From positions 1 to 64,000 of the forward strand of contig JAEXNT010000040.1 of NCBI GenBank assembly GCA_023439545.1: a stretch of 64,000 nt of DNA, given 5' to 3'. Below are positions 20,408 through 28,338 of this stretch, piece after piece. The notes under the pieces were generated by a model that searched no databases, was not told the DNA's origin, and saw only the letters and a program-made list of their open reading frames with translations. The DNA comes from Bacillota bacterium (GTDB lineage Bacteria > Bacillota > Clostridia > Acetivibrionales > DTU013). How positions within the stretch are numbered: the stretch's first letter is position 1; the number at the start of each line of letters is the position of its first letter. The position numbers and the translations under genes are program-made.

Positions 20408-21790
20408 ATGGACAATCGTTTTTCCGGTTTCCAGGAAAAAAGAATGAAAATATTCGGCGAGATTGTAAAAATGTACTGGAACGGTCGCCTTAATAACTCC
20501 GGTGATCTTAACAGGCTCGCTGACGATATCAGGGATAAATACAATTTTACAGAGGAGGATATGCCGTTCATAAAGGACCACATCAGGATTGCACTGGGGT
20601 TGGATCCGAAAGGCGGCAGAGAATTCACCGACGAGCTTGATATCGTCAGGAGGTCTGAAGCGGTCAAAGAACCTATCATCGCAAAAATAAACGGCGCATG
20701 CGAGTATTGCGAAGACCCCGGCTGCAACGGTCGCTGCAGATATGAGGCCCAGATCTACAGAAGGAACGAAGGTCCCGTCATCGAGAACAATAAATGTCTG
20801 GACTGCGGCGAATGCGTAGTCAGCTGCGATTTCGGCGCACTGGCCGACAAGATCGAATTCATCCCTCTGATCGACCTTCTGAAGGATAAAAGCAGGAAGG
20901 TCTTTGCAGTCGTAGCGCCTGCCATTGCAGGGCAGTTCGGTGAGAATGTGACGTTGGGTCAGCTAAGATCTGCCTTCAGAGTAATGGGCTTCGAAGATAT
21001 GATCGAGGTAGCTATGTTTGCGGATATCCTTTCAATACGTGAGGCGTTCGAATTCAGTAACCTCGTCAAAACAGAAAAGGATTTCTTCCTGACGAGCTGC
21101 TGCTGCCCCGTATGGTTCAATATGACAAAAAAAGGCTACCCGGAAATGTACAGGCACATGTCCCCGGCAGTCTCCCCCATGATCGCTTCAGGCAGGTTTC
21201 TGAAGAAATTGTTCAATGACGCCAGGGTTGTCTTTTTCGCTCCTTGTATAGCAAAAAAGGCTGAGATAAACGAACCCGAACTGCGAGGCGCAATAGATTT
21301 TGTCGTTAATTTCAGGGAGTTGTCCGAGATTTTCAACGCTCTTGAAATACATCCGGAGGAGCTTCCCGGAGACGAAAAGGATCAGGCCTCCCTCGGCGGG
21401 CGGCTTTATGCAAAAACGGGCGGAGTGAGCTTTTCAGTAAAAACCGTCGTTAACAGGCTTGAACCCAGCAGGGTCATCAAGCTCAAAGCGAAGCGCGTCG
21501 ACGGCGTCAAAAACTGCAAGGAGCTTCTGGACAGATTGAATGCGGGCGAGGAAATCCATGCAAATTTCATTGAGGGCATGGGCTGTGCCGGCGGCTGTGT
21601 CGGCGGCCCGAGAACAAACATAGATGTGGACAGGGCGACCAGGATAGTGAACGAAACCGGGGAGGATTCGTTCATCCTTACGCCTTTTGACAACCTTAAC
21701 GTAATGATAGTGCTCAGGCAGTCAGGTATACGCTCTATTGAAGAGATCGTTCAGAACAAGCATGTTTCGGGGCTGCTCAAACGGGAATAG
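20408..21790 (+). CDS. [FeFe] hydrogenase, group C/D-like (putative sensory)
   Basis: A 460-residue iron-sulfur protein. An N-terminal segment carries ligands for two [4Fe-4S] clusters: C98, C101, C106, C110 and CLDCGECVVSC (C130-C140). The H-cluster motifs follow: L1 TSCCCPVW (C231-C233), L2 FAPCIAKKAEINEP (C280) and L3 EGMGCAGGCVGGP (C393, C397). L2 and L3 depart from the classical catalytic MPCxxKxxE and ExMxCxxGCxxGG forms, and L1 has three cysteines. No PAS, NADH-binding or maturation gene is adjacent. This pattern suggests the group C/D class implicated in H2 or redox sensing. The upstream LuxR-type pseudogene may have been a partner. Confidence 0.85.
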   Translation: MDNRFSGFQEKRMKIFGEIVKMYWNGRLNNSGDLNRLADDIRDKYNFTEEDMPFIKDHIRIALGLDPKGGREFTDELDIVRRSEAVKEPIIAKINGACEYCEDPGCNGRCRYEAQIYRRNEGPVIENNKCLDCGECVVSCDFGALADKIEFIPLIDLLKDKSRKVFAVVAPAIAGQFGENVTLGQLRSAFRVMGFEDMIEVAMFADILSIREAFEFSNLVKTEKDFFLTSCCCPVWFNMTKKGYPEMYRHMSPAVSPMIASGRFLKKLFNDARVVFFAPCIAKKAEINEPELRGAIDFVVNFRELSEIFNALEIHPEELPGDEKDQASLGGRLYAKTGGVSFSVKTVVNRLEPSRVIKLKAKRVDGVKNCKELLDRLNAGEEIHANFIEGMGCAGGCVGGPRTNIDVDRATRIVNETGEDSFILTPFDNLNVMIVLRQSGIRSIEEIVQNKHVSGLLKRE

Positions 21791-22186
21791 CGACGCTTCC
21801 CGGCGGATATTCCAGCAGAATAAATTATTTATTCCTATGGCAATTTGATTTACAAAAGGTGTGGGAGCATGCAATCAACGTTTTTGAGCAACTCGATCCG
21901 ATACATTGCCTTGGGTATTTCAACCATGTTTGAATTGGTGATAGCCGCTGTCAGATCAAAGAACTCTTTATTGCGTTCGGTATATATTCACACCATTGGT
22001 ATAGGACATGGATGACCTTTTCAGGTTTCATTCTGTCTTCATTGAGTACAAAATGAAGCTGTTGCTAATTAAGCAGGGTTGGTTCCTGATATATACTACG
22101 ATAGAAATTTTCGCAGCATATTTTTATGTAATAATGCTGGTAAGTTATTTAGAGGTGAAAGGCATCAAAGATCCGTTTGAGTTTAC
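21791..22186. other. Gene-poor stretch with two tiny overlapping ORFs
   Basis: No recognisable gene. A 48-codon ORF (21869-22015, starting MQSTFLSNSIRYIALG) overlaps a 66-codon ORF (22008-22208, containing a hydrophobic stretch IEIFAAYFYVIMLVSYLEV) in an ATGGATGA junction that could couple translation. A possible but weak binding site (GGTGTGGGAG) precedes the first. The second runs antisense into the end of the gene at 22187-23101. They may be remnants of one membrane-protein gene broken by a frameshift, or chance ORFs. Confidence 0.3.
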
Positions 22187-23101
22187 TCAATCTGTTTCCC
22201 GTAAATAAGCTCTATCCGGTTCCGGCTTAAGCGTAGTCTTTTCCAGCAGGACAAATAAAGCGATAAAAGCTTCATATACAAGTATCGTATAAATCAATTT
22301 CCACCCGTCAGCAATTTTTAAGATGCCTATTCTCGCCAACAGGCTTTGGACCGTAATAGGAAAGATGAATGGTACCGCCTTCCAATACCACTTTTTCAAG
22401 ACACATGTAAGCAGCACAAAAATGAAAGAAAGAATCAGGTGATAGAAGAAAATAAATATAACGCTGGACAGGTAGAAGTCTTTAGACAGTCTGTCGGTCA
22501 AAGCAGTTTGATAGTGTTGCTTACCTAATAGCAATAGTATCGGAGCGGGGATATGAATAATAACCATGGCTATAAAATAAAATGTGACCGCTCTCGTTGA
22601 ACCATAGGGTTTTTGAAGCAATTTCGCGAACCAGTATTTTGATATTATTAAAAGCAGCAGCACTGTGAGCGCAGTCATGTAGTATCTCCACCAATGATGC
22701 TCATACAATCCCAGTTTCAAGAAAAGATACTCCATTCCCAGTATGATAACCGCAATTGAACACATCCCGCCGAAGCGAAACGAATATGCCACTACCACAA
22801 TTGCCATTGCCGGGTAAAGAGTCGTATTGAGAATCAGATGTCCCAACAGGTTTTGGGCCCATGGATTTACGAATATGCCTGTTTTGTACGCGTAGGAGTT
22901 AAAAAGACCAAGTACAATAAATTCGCCGATCCAGGTTGCACCTGCGACGAACAGATAAAACATGACAAGAGTTGAAACCTTATAAATGTTTCTTTTAATA
23001 TAAATACTATAAAAAGTAACTCCCACGCCTATGCCTGCCAAAATGACATACCCTGCTATATTTGACACAGTATACCTCTGAATTTCATTGCTTCCGGTCA
23101 A
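22187..23101 (-). CDS. Multi-pass membrane protein of unknown function
   Basis: A 304-residue, very hydrophobic protein with roughly eight or nine predicted membrane helices and the aromatic motif LGLYEHHWWRYYMT near the middle. That motif resembles the CBO0543-type uncharacterised membrane proteins of clostridia, but this protein is longer. No catalytic residues can be named. It marks the left edge of the AT-rich accessory region. Confidence 0.65.
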   Translation of the reverse strand: MTGSNEIQRYTVSNIAGYVILAGIGVGVTFYSIYIKRNIYKVSTLVMFYLFVAGATWIGEFIVLGLFNSYAYKTGIFVNPWAQNLLGHLILNTTLYPAMAIVVVAYSFRFGGMCSIAVIILGMEYLFLKLGLYEHHWWRYYMTALTVLLLLIISKYWFAKLLQKPYGSTRAVTFYFIAMVIIHIPAPILLLLGKQHYQTALTDRLSKDFYLSSVIFIFFYHLILSFIFVLLTCVLKKWYWKAVPFIFPITVQSLLARIGILKIADGWKLIYTILVYEAFIALFVLLEKTTLKPEPDRAYLRETD

Positions 23102-23566
23102 GCATTATTTTTAGCTCCGCCATTATCAATTATTCATTGGCTAACCGTCATTCAATTCCACCGGGAAAAGTGAGATTTCCGTAATACCGTATCTCTGCGG
23201 CTTTGTCTGGATATTATTTACGCTTTCTGATGCAATGCATATTTTAAAAGGGGATTTGGATTTCCCTGATTGAAGCGTGCATATGCAAAAAACTGCCCAA
23301 TGTTTATCACTTTGAGCAGTTTTCAGACAATAATCCTTATTTCAGCTTTCTGTTTATGCAATGAGAAAATTAATTTTTTATTTATTATAGCAAGCCATTC
23401 CCAAGATAAATTTTTAATATACAAGGTTTGCAGTTCGTCACATATCATGCTGAATTTGCTGAAAGCTCCTTTGCTGCTTTTTATTATCTTTCCGGAAATA
23501 AGGTTCCCGTTGCCTCTGGCGCCATGCCTGCATTTAGCAACAATTCTGCGGGAAGTATAAATACAA
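23102..23566. other. Gene-free intergenic stretch
   Basis: About 460 bases with no ORF having a plausible start and codon pattern. The only clear structure is the hairpin at 23289-23323. The rest is AT-rich and unrecognised. Confidence 0.5.
23289..23323. terminator. Hairpin with AAAACTGC / GCAGTTTT arms
   Basis: Arms 23289-23296 and 23316-23323 pair, extended by an inner CAA/TTG, with A-rich and T-rich flanks so that it could work in both directions. It lies in the intergenic region, with no gene reading directly into it. Confidence 0.5.
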
Positions 23567-24166
23567 CTATTTATATTTTATTATGTTTGTAAAAATATCG
23601 TTTATTGAAATTAAGTCTCCAATATTTTTAAACCTCCCCATATCGTTGTTAATGTTATTTATAAATATCGGTATACGTTCATACCCATAATCACTCTGAA
23701 TTTTTTCTATGTCTGATAAAATTTGTCCAACGTCAGCATGTTCTTTATAATAATATTTTGTTATCAAAGATTGTTTATTTGATATGCGTTGCAGCACAAA
23801 ATTCCTAATTGTTCTGGAAATGGATATATAATTCGATTCAATCGAATTAAGCAAAAAACATTGGTAATTAGTTTTTATTATTTTAGCGCCGCACGTTAAA
23901 AGGTATTCAAAAATTATTTGCTTATCGACTTGTATATTCATAGCATCATCTGGCAAAATGACGGTTACTTTTTTCATCTTTAGCAATTTAAACTGTTTTG
24001 TAATTTCTGTTATATAACTTTTATCCTTGTCAAAAAGATGGTAATAAAATGGTACGTTAGGTATATAAGGCTGAAAAGGGATAATATTTTCCAATATATC
24101 ATTATTGTTTTTTATTGTAAAACCATTATTAGCGACGACTATATAATACTCCACTTTCTTGAACAT
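23567..24166 (-). CDS. Hypothetical protein, AT-rich orphan
   Basis: Not recognised. The ~199-residue product starts MFKKVEYYIVVANNGFTIKN at an ATG preceded closely by GGAAGG; a TTG four codons upstream lacks a site. It is soluble, rich in Asn, Ile and Lys, and far more AT-rich than the flanking housekeeping genes, suggesting transfer. A central KKVTVILPDDAMNIQVDKQI and a YISISRT segment hint at an alpha/beta fold, but no family can be named with confidence. Confidence 0.6.
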   Translation of the reverse strand: MFKKVEYYIVVANNGFTIKNNNDILENIIPFQPYIPNVPFYYHLFDKDKSYITEITKQFKLLKMKKVTVILPDDAMNIQVDKQIIFEYLLTCGAKIIKTNYQCFLLNSIESNYISISRTIRNFVLQRISNKQSLITKYYYKEHADVGQILSDIEKIQSDYGYERIPIFINNINNDMGRFKNIGDLISINDIFTNIIKYK

Positions 24167-24307
24167 AATACCTTCCAACGCTTAAATTAACACTATTCAT
24201 AAGCTTTCTTAAATACTTTAATCATATTTTAATCCGACGTTGCGAATCATATACTCATGTATTCAAGTAGAAAATATTGATTCCTTTTCTAGAAGAAAGG
24301 CATAAAA

Positions 24308-24485
24308 ATGACTGCATATGATATACAAACCGATTGATTAATGAGAAATCCCCCTACCTCCTGCAGCATGTCCATAACCCCGTCGACTGGTATCCCTGGG
24401 GCAATGAAGCCTTCTCCCGTGCAGTATCGGAGGACAAGCCCGTATTCCTTTCCATCGGCTATTCCACCTGCCATTGGTGACATGT
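24308..24485 (+). pseudogene. Truncated 5' copy (a) of the DUF255 thioredoxin-domain gene
   Basis: Matches the first ~60 codons of the intact gene at 30033: LINEK-type start, YLLQHVHNPVDWYPWGNEAF, SIGYSTCHW. It has lost one base near codon 8 and the second active-site cysteine codon is TGA. Homology stops at 24485, after CATTGGTGACATGT. Its codon use and higher GC (CTCCTGCAGCAT, CCCGTCGACTGG) match the GC-richer body of the intact gene better than that gene's own present 5' end does, so this may be the original native start. Confidence 0.88.
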
Positions 24486-24686
24486 GACCTAACAACACCA
24501 TTTTGTTTATGTAAATTAATAGCTTTACAATAATCCAGCAACCTTTGAATCTTTAGCATCCTAAAAGTGGACTCTGTTTCGATGAATTGTTTGCTTATTC
24601 TACTCTTTCCAAGGCTCATATGTGTTCCAAGCACCTAAACGCGATTTTTATCCTTGCGTATTAAAACATTTTCCATTCACCGAAAG

Positions 24687-24759
24687 ATGAGATTCGTCTC
24701 ATTTTTCATTGACATTTGCTTTCACATACTTTAAAATTTAAAAATGAGATTCGTCTCAT
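24687..24759 (+). promoter_or_regulatory. Promoter with two identical TetR-type operators
   Basis: The inverted repeat ATGAGATTCGTCTCAT occurs at 24687-24702 and 24744-24759, both followed by TTT. Between them lie TTGACA (24709-24714) and TAAAAT (24732-24737), 17 bases apart. One operator is just upstream of the -35 and the other covers the likely transcription start, the classic layout for autorepression by the TetR protein encoded immediately downstream. Confidence 0.88.
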
Positions 24760-24781
24760 TTTTAGAAGGAGGAGATACAAT

Positions 24782-25435
24782 ACGCCAAAGGTAGATAAAG
24801 AATATATAAATAAAAAGAAAACAGAAATATTAGATGTAGCTTTTCTAATATTTCAAAAAAAACCCCTATACGAAATGACCATGTTAGATGTTATAAAAGG
24901 AGCTGGCCTAAGTAAAGGAGGAATATATAGATATTTTAGTGATATTGATGAGGTTATTATAGCTTTAATTAATAGAGAAACAGCTAAAAACAAGTACATC
25001 TATAAAATCGATGAAATACTGGTAAATAACGTCAACAAGGTGGATATTATCGAGGCTATGTTTTCTATCCTTGGAAACTATATTGATAATGGTCCGGTAA
25101 CACTGGGCAAATTTCAATTCGAACTGATTGTATACTTGTCAAATCACCCTGAGAAAGCAGAAAAGTTCATGAACAATCTCACTGAACAGGAGAATGGACA
25201 ATATTTCATATCTACGCTTAATAAAACTATTACAGAAGGAGTGGATAATAAGGAATTCCAACCAATCCTTCCACTGACCGACATCTTTACTTATATTACT
25301 GTAGCAATTGATGGTGTGGTTAACAAAGTAGTATTAAAAAAATGTTATGGGGCAGATGAGCTTGACTTCGATGTAAATAAGCTTGTTAAAATCATATCAA
25401 AATCCGTATTACATCTGCTAAATGTTAATGAATAA
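24782..25435 (+). CDS. TetR-family repressor with ACG at the start position
   Basis: A 217-residue TetR-type repressor. The N-terminal helix-turn-helix is KKTEILDVAFLIFQKK then DVIKGAGLSKGGIYRYFSD; the C-terminal ligand domain is less conserved. GGAGG at 24768-24772 points to the codon at 24782, and the family start is typically MPK, yet that codon is ACG (ACG-CCA-AAG). The only in-frame upstream start is a TTG inside the promoter; the next ATG is within the DNA-binding domain. Either ACG is used weakly or the repressor has been silenced. The CPBP gene follows after 27 bases. Confidence 0.8.
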   Translation, partial: TPKVDKEYINKKKTEILDVAFLIFQKKPLYEMTMLDVIKGAGLSKGGIYRYFSDIDEVIIALINRETAKNKYIYKIDEILVNNVNKVDIIEAMFSILGNYIDNGPVTLGKFQFELIVYLSNHPEKAEKFMNNLTEQENGQYFISTLNKTITEGVDNKEFQPILPLTDIFTYITVAIDGVVNKVVLKKCYGADELDFDVNKLVKIISKSVLHLLNVNE

Positions 25436-25462
25436 AATATCAAATTTTTAAGGGGGCTATGT

Positions 25463-26323
25463 ATGAGAAAAAAAGAAATAAAAGAGGTTACATTATTCTT
25501 TGTAATTTCTATATTTTTAAGTTTATTTGTATTTTGGGGGCCGATTGCTATATTAAAAGTTCCGGCTATGGGCTTTAAAAGCGGTGCAGCCGGGCCGATT
25601 TGGGCTATTATTTTCTTCATCATAGGAGGCTTTGTTCCTTCCATAACAGGAATCATACTTACTATTTTTTTTGAAGGCAAAAAACATGCTAAGCAATTGG
25701 TAAAAGCAGCATTTCAGGTTAAAATAAGTTTTAAGTGGTTTACTGCCATCGTTTTAATTGCATCATATTATGCCGTATCTTGTATTATTCTCTATTCAGC
25801 TTTAGGTGGGCATTTTAAGTACACAAAATTTTTGACGCTGCTGCCAACTATTCTGCCTTTATTTCTACTTGGACCATTATCTGAGGAATATGGCTGGAGG
25901 GGCTTTGCATTAAAAAGATTATTGAAAATTGTTAATCCCAATTTAGCAAGCTTAATCCTTGGATTAGTTTGGTCGCTATGGCATTTACCGTTATTTTATA
26001 TGTTGGGGATTAATCAGTATGAATACCACCTATCTTTTTTGACTTTCATAATATCCGTAACCAGTATGTGTTTTGTCTATACTTATATTTACATAAGAAC
26101 AAATCAAAACTTGTTTACAGCAGTACTATTTCATTGGGTTTATACATTTCTTTCTGACGTTGTAAACAGTGGTATTGTAAGGTCAAGCCTATATAATATA
26201 CTGGAATTTGCACCTTCACTTCTCCTTGGGATAGTATTTGCTTTCATGCTATACAGGTCACAGGTTGAAGTGAGCACTGCTAATGCTGGTAATAAATTAA
26301 GATTACAGTCTCCGGAGAAATAA
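25463..26323 (+). CDS. CPBP-family intramembrane glutamic protease
   Basis: A 286-residue membrane protein of the CAAX protease/bacteriocin-processing (Abi, CPBP) family. It has about eight helices and the three motifs GPLSEEYGWRGFAL (paired Glu plus Arg), WSLWHLPLF and HWVYTFLSD. Members cleave membrane-embedded substrates and are often linked to bacteriocin self-immunity or envelope signalling. It is in a two-gene unit with the TetR repressor; its AT-rich composition marks it as accessory. Confidence 0.88.
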   Translation: MRKKEIKEVTLFFVISIFLSLFVFWGPIAILKVPAMGFKSGAAGPIWAIIFFIIGGFVPSITGIILTIFFEGKKHAKQLVKAAFQVKISFKWFTAIVLIASYYAVSCIILYSALGGHFKYTKFLTLLPTILPLFLLGPLSEEYGWRGFALKRLLKIVNPNLASLILGLVWSLWHLPLFYMLGINQYEYHLSFLTFIISVTSMCFVYTYIYIRTNQNLFTAVLFHWVYTFLSDVVNSGIVRSSLYNILEFAPSLLLGIVFAFMLYRSQVEVSTANAGNKLRLQSPEK

Positions 26324-26340
26324 ATTATCGTGAATACAAG

Positions 26341-26358
26341 TCCGCATATAACAGCAAT
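26341..26358 (+). repeat. Junction motif TCCGCATATAACAGCAAT, copy 1
   Basis: Identical or nearly so to the sequences at 26678-26695 and 28171-28188. Here it follows the CPBP gene by 17 bases and is not preceded by a DUF255 fragment. If the TetR/CPBP cargo were removed, DUF255 copy (a) would sit directly against this motif, as in the other two copies. Confidence 0.75.
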
Positions 26359-26360
26359 AT

Positions 26361-26403
26361 ATAAGAACCGCTGATCTTTATTAAAGAAACAAGCGGTTCT
26401 TAT
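26361..26403 (+). terminator. Terminator after TetR/CPBP unit
   Basis: ATAAGAACCGCT (26361-26372) and AGCGGTTCTTAT (26392-26403) form a perfect 12-pair stem with a 19-base loop, followed by a short AT-rich run. It ends the rightward TetR/CPBP transcript. Confidence 0.75.
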
Positions 26404-26499
26404 TAATTTAGTCATATTATTAATTACTTCAGTATTGATACAAATAATAATTATGAGGAAAGATAAATGACATGTTAAATTAGAAAGAGGATGTAATAA

Positions 26500-26688
26500 A
26501 TGTCTGAACGAAAAAACGCAAACAAACTAATCCATGAAAAGTCCACCTACCTCCTGCAGCATGCCCATAACCCCGTCGACTGGTATCCTTGGGGCAATGA
26601 AGCCTTTGAACTGGCTCGTAGTAAAGATAAGCCCATTTTCCTTTCCATCGGTTACTCCACCTGTCATTGGTGCCATGTCCGCATATAA
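26500..26688 (+). pseudogene. Truncated 5' copy (b) of the DUF255 thioredoxin-domain gene
   Basis: An undamaged 62-codon reading frame with its own AGAGGATG binding site: YLLQHAHNPVDWYPWGNEAF, then SIGYSTCHWCHV followed by RI and a TAA stop supplied by the junction motif. It keeps both active-site cysteines but lacks the rest of the thioredoxin fold and the glycoside-hydrolase-like body. It could be expressed as a short peptide, but is best read as a displaced gene start. Confidence 0.88.
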
Positions 26689-26695
26689 CAGTAAT
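26678..26695 (+). repeat. Junction motif TCCGCATATAACAGTAAT, copy 2
   Basis: Begins directly after CATTGGTGCCATG of DUF255 copy (b) and runs up to the stop of the leftward AraC-type gene. Compare 26341-26358 and 28171-28188. Confidence 0.85.
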
Positions 26696-27814
26696 TTAAA
26701 TTATATCACCCTGATTTCTGAGACTAATCATTGTTTCAAGGACTTGCTTCTGAGATTCTATGATATTTGTAACACTTGTGGATTCCTTAGTTTCAATCTC
26801 ATTAATTAACGATATGGCGCTCTTTTGTGAAACGTTTTTTAATACCTGGGCTTGTGTTGAACCACTGGAACCGCTGATTGCACTAGCAAGAGTGTATATC
26901 TCAATCTCTCGGAGTAATCTTTGCAATGACCTGTTATCCAATCGGGCAAAAGGTTCTTCCAAGAGACCAGTATCTTTCGCAGTCACTCCTTTATCCTGAT
27001 TATTGAACATGAAAGACTCAATTTTTATACGTTGAGATTCTTTATCCAAACCGAAATGTTTCCGAATATCTTCAATAAAATCCTCACCAAAATAAGATGA
27101 AAGAAGTTCTCGGACAATTACAGGATGAACACCTTGTTGAATGGCTATAATTCCTTCCATGATGACTATTCTCACAAGTAGTTTCTTACCCTTATACCCT
27201 CCGCACAATGCGTAATTCAAGAGAATTGTCTTAATGGATTCAGGCTCTATACCATCTATAAGCATCTGAACAGACTTTTTAAAAAATTCTGGTTGTACCT
27301 CATCAATTGCCGATTCTAGAGATAGCAAGCCTGATTGTCGTGCCATTTCTGAGAGTTCGAGTATTTTATCCAATGTACCCAACACTTCAGATTTTTCATC
27401 ATGGCTGCATTTCAGGTCTTCGTAAATTTTCATATCATACATAATAATCTTTCCCTCCTCAGTTTGACTCGCTAAATTTGATGCTATGCGCATGTTTAAT
27501 TTTCTATATTCAACTGGAGTAACCCCATAATACTTTTTGAACGCTCTACAAAACCCATCTTGAGACTCAAATCCGTACTTTAGGGCAATTTCGATTATTG
27601 AGGATTTATCTGACAACAAGTCACGGCAAGCAGACCTGATTCGAAGCCGACGAATATATTCCATTGGTACTTCACCTGTGAATATTTTAAACATCCTGTG
27701 AAAGTGATACGGAGAAAAATTCACACGTCCAGCCAGACCTTCAAGGGTTATATCTGCTGTGAGGTTTTCATCTATATAAATTAGTGTTTCGTCTATAAAT
27801 TTTGTACGCCGCAT
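26696..27814 (-). CDS. AraC-type regulator with MotA-like and FliG-like domains
   Basis: The start at 27814 is set by GGAGG five bases before it (an ATG at 27826 would lie upstream of that site); 372 residues. Numbered from 27826: residues 5-110 are a complete AraC DNA-binding domain (YHFHRMFKIFTGEVPMEYIR, YGFESQDGFCRAFKKYYGVT). Residues ~155-245 resemble the cytoplasmic parts of the stator protein MotA (LSEMARQSGLLSLE, FFKKSVQMLIDGIEP, then IMEGIIAIQQGVHPVIVREL) with the membrane helices missing. Residues ~290-376 match the FliG C-terminal region (LDNRSLQRLLREIE, LKNVSQKSA, ESQKQVLETMISLRNQGDII). No flagellar genes are nearby. Target and input are unknown. Confidence 0.82.
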   Translation of the reverse strand: MRRTKFIDETLIYIDENLTADITLEGLAGRVNFSPYHFHRMFKIFTGEVPMEYIRRLRIRSACRDLLSDKSSIIEIALKYGFESQDGFCRAFKKYYGVTPVEYRKLNMRIASNLASQTEEGKIIMYDMKIYEDLKCSHDEKSEVLGTLDKILELSEMARQSGLLSLESAIDEVQPEFFKKSVQMLIDGIEPESIKTILLNYALCGGYKGKKLLVRIVIMEGIIAIQQGVHPVIVRELLSSYFGEDFIEDIRKHFGLDKESQRIKIESFMFNNQDKGVTAKDTGLLEEPFARLDNRSLQRLLREIEIYTLASAISGSSGSTQAQVLKNVSQKSAISLINEIETKESTSVTNIIESQKQVLETMISLRNQGDII

Positions 27815-27992
27815 TATTTCCTCCATATCTACTATTCAATTATATCGCCATTGACTGATGAATTCCCGACTGTTTTTGCTGACTATATATTTGATATCAT
27901 CTTCATTCCTACCCAATGCAATAATATACTTGTTGATAAAGGGAAAGAATATGAATGAACCATGTTATACAGAATTGAGATGACGCCAAAAA

Positions 27993-28179
27993 ATGGCTGA
28001 GCATAGACATACGAATCGGTTAATTAATGAGAAATTCGCTTACCTCCTGCAGCATGCCCACAATCCTGTTGACTGGTACCCATAGGGTGAAGAAGCATAT
28101 TCGAAAGCAGCATCTGAAGGCAAACCAGTTTTTCTCAGTATCGGATATTCGTGTTGCCATTGTTGCCATATCCGCATAT
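27993..28179 (+). pseudogene. Truncated 5' copy (c) of the DUF255 thioredoxin-domain gene
   Basis: The reading frame starts MAEHRHTNRLINEK, continues YLLQHAHNPVDWYP, then has TAG where the intact gene has Trp, and the active-site motif is decayed (SCCHCCHI). Homology ends at the same codon as copies (a) and (b), with RI and TAA supplied by the junction motif. No binding site is obvious. It has the most damage in coding terms. Confidence 0.85.
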
Positions 28180-28188
28180 AATAGCAAT
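28171..28188 (+). repeat. Junction motif TCCGCATATAATAGCAAT, copy 3
   Basis: Directly follows GTTGCCATA of DUF255 copy (c) and precedes the lysS promoter region. One base differs from copy 1 and two from copy 2. Confidence 0.85.
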
Positions 28189-28221
28189 TTTGTTAAGCAT
28201 TACTTAAGAGCAACTTTCGTA

Positions 28222-28250
28222 TTGACCAAATATAGGTATTATGCTAATAT
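28222..28250 (+). promoter_or_regulatory. Sigma-A promoter of the lysS leader
   Basis: TTGACC (28222-28227) and TAATAT (28245-28250) with a 17-base spacer. Transcription would start near 28257, giving a leader of about 200 bases that contains a small ORF and an attenuator. Confidence 0.8.
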
Positions 28251-28278
28251 TATATAAATTTGAAAAGGAGCCATATAT

Positions 28279-28338
28279 ATGCACTTAACTGTTGCATGTT
28301 TACAGTATAAACGTCACAGGTACGGCGTTCGAGTCTAA
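28279..28338 (+). CDS. 19-residue leader peptide of lysS
   Basis: The ORF reads MHLTVACLQYKRHRYGVRV, with AAGGAG (28265-28270) 8 bases before the ATG. Its single lysine codon (AAA, 28309-28311) lies four bases before RNA segment 1 of the attenuator (28315-28323), which is inside the ORF. A ribosome paused at that codon would mask segment 1. The peptide itself probably has no function beyond placing the ribosome. Confidence 0.75.
   Translation: MHLTVACLQYKRHRYGVRV

Noticed and set aside
23270..23560. 96-codon ORF in the intergenic region
   Set aside because: It spans a hairpin, lacks a ribosome site and has no protein-like pattern.
24490..24650. Leftward gene end (WNTYEPWKE-like) between copy (a) and the TetR promoter
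   Set aside because: Only about 16 codons precede an upstream stop in that frame; too short to separate from chance.
24716..24781. TTG at 24716 as the TetR start
   Set aside because: It lies inside the -35/-10 region and would precede the transcription start; the added residues are not conserved-looking.
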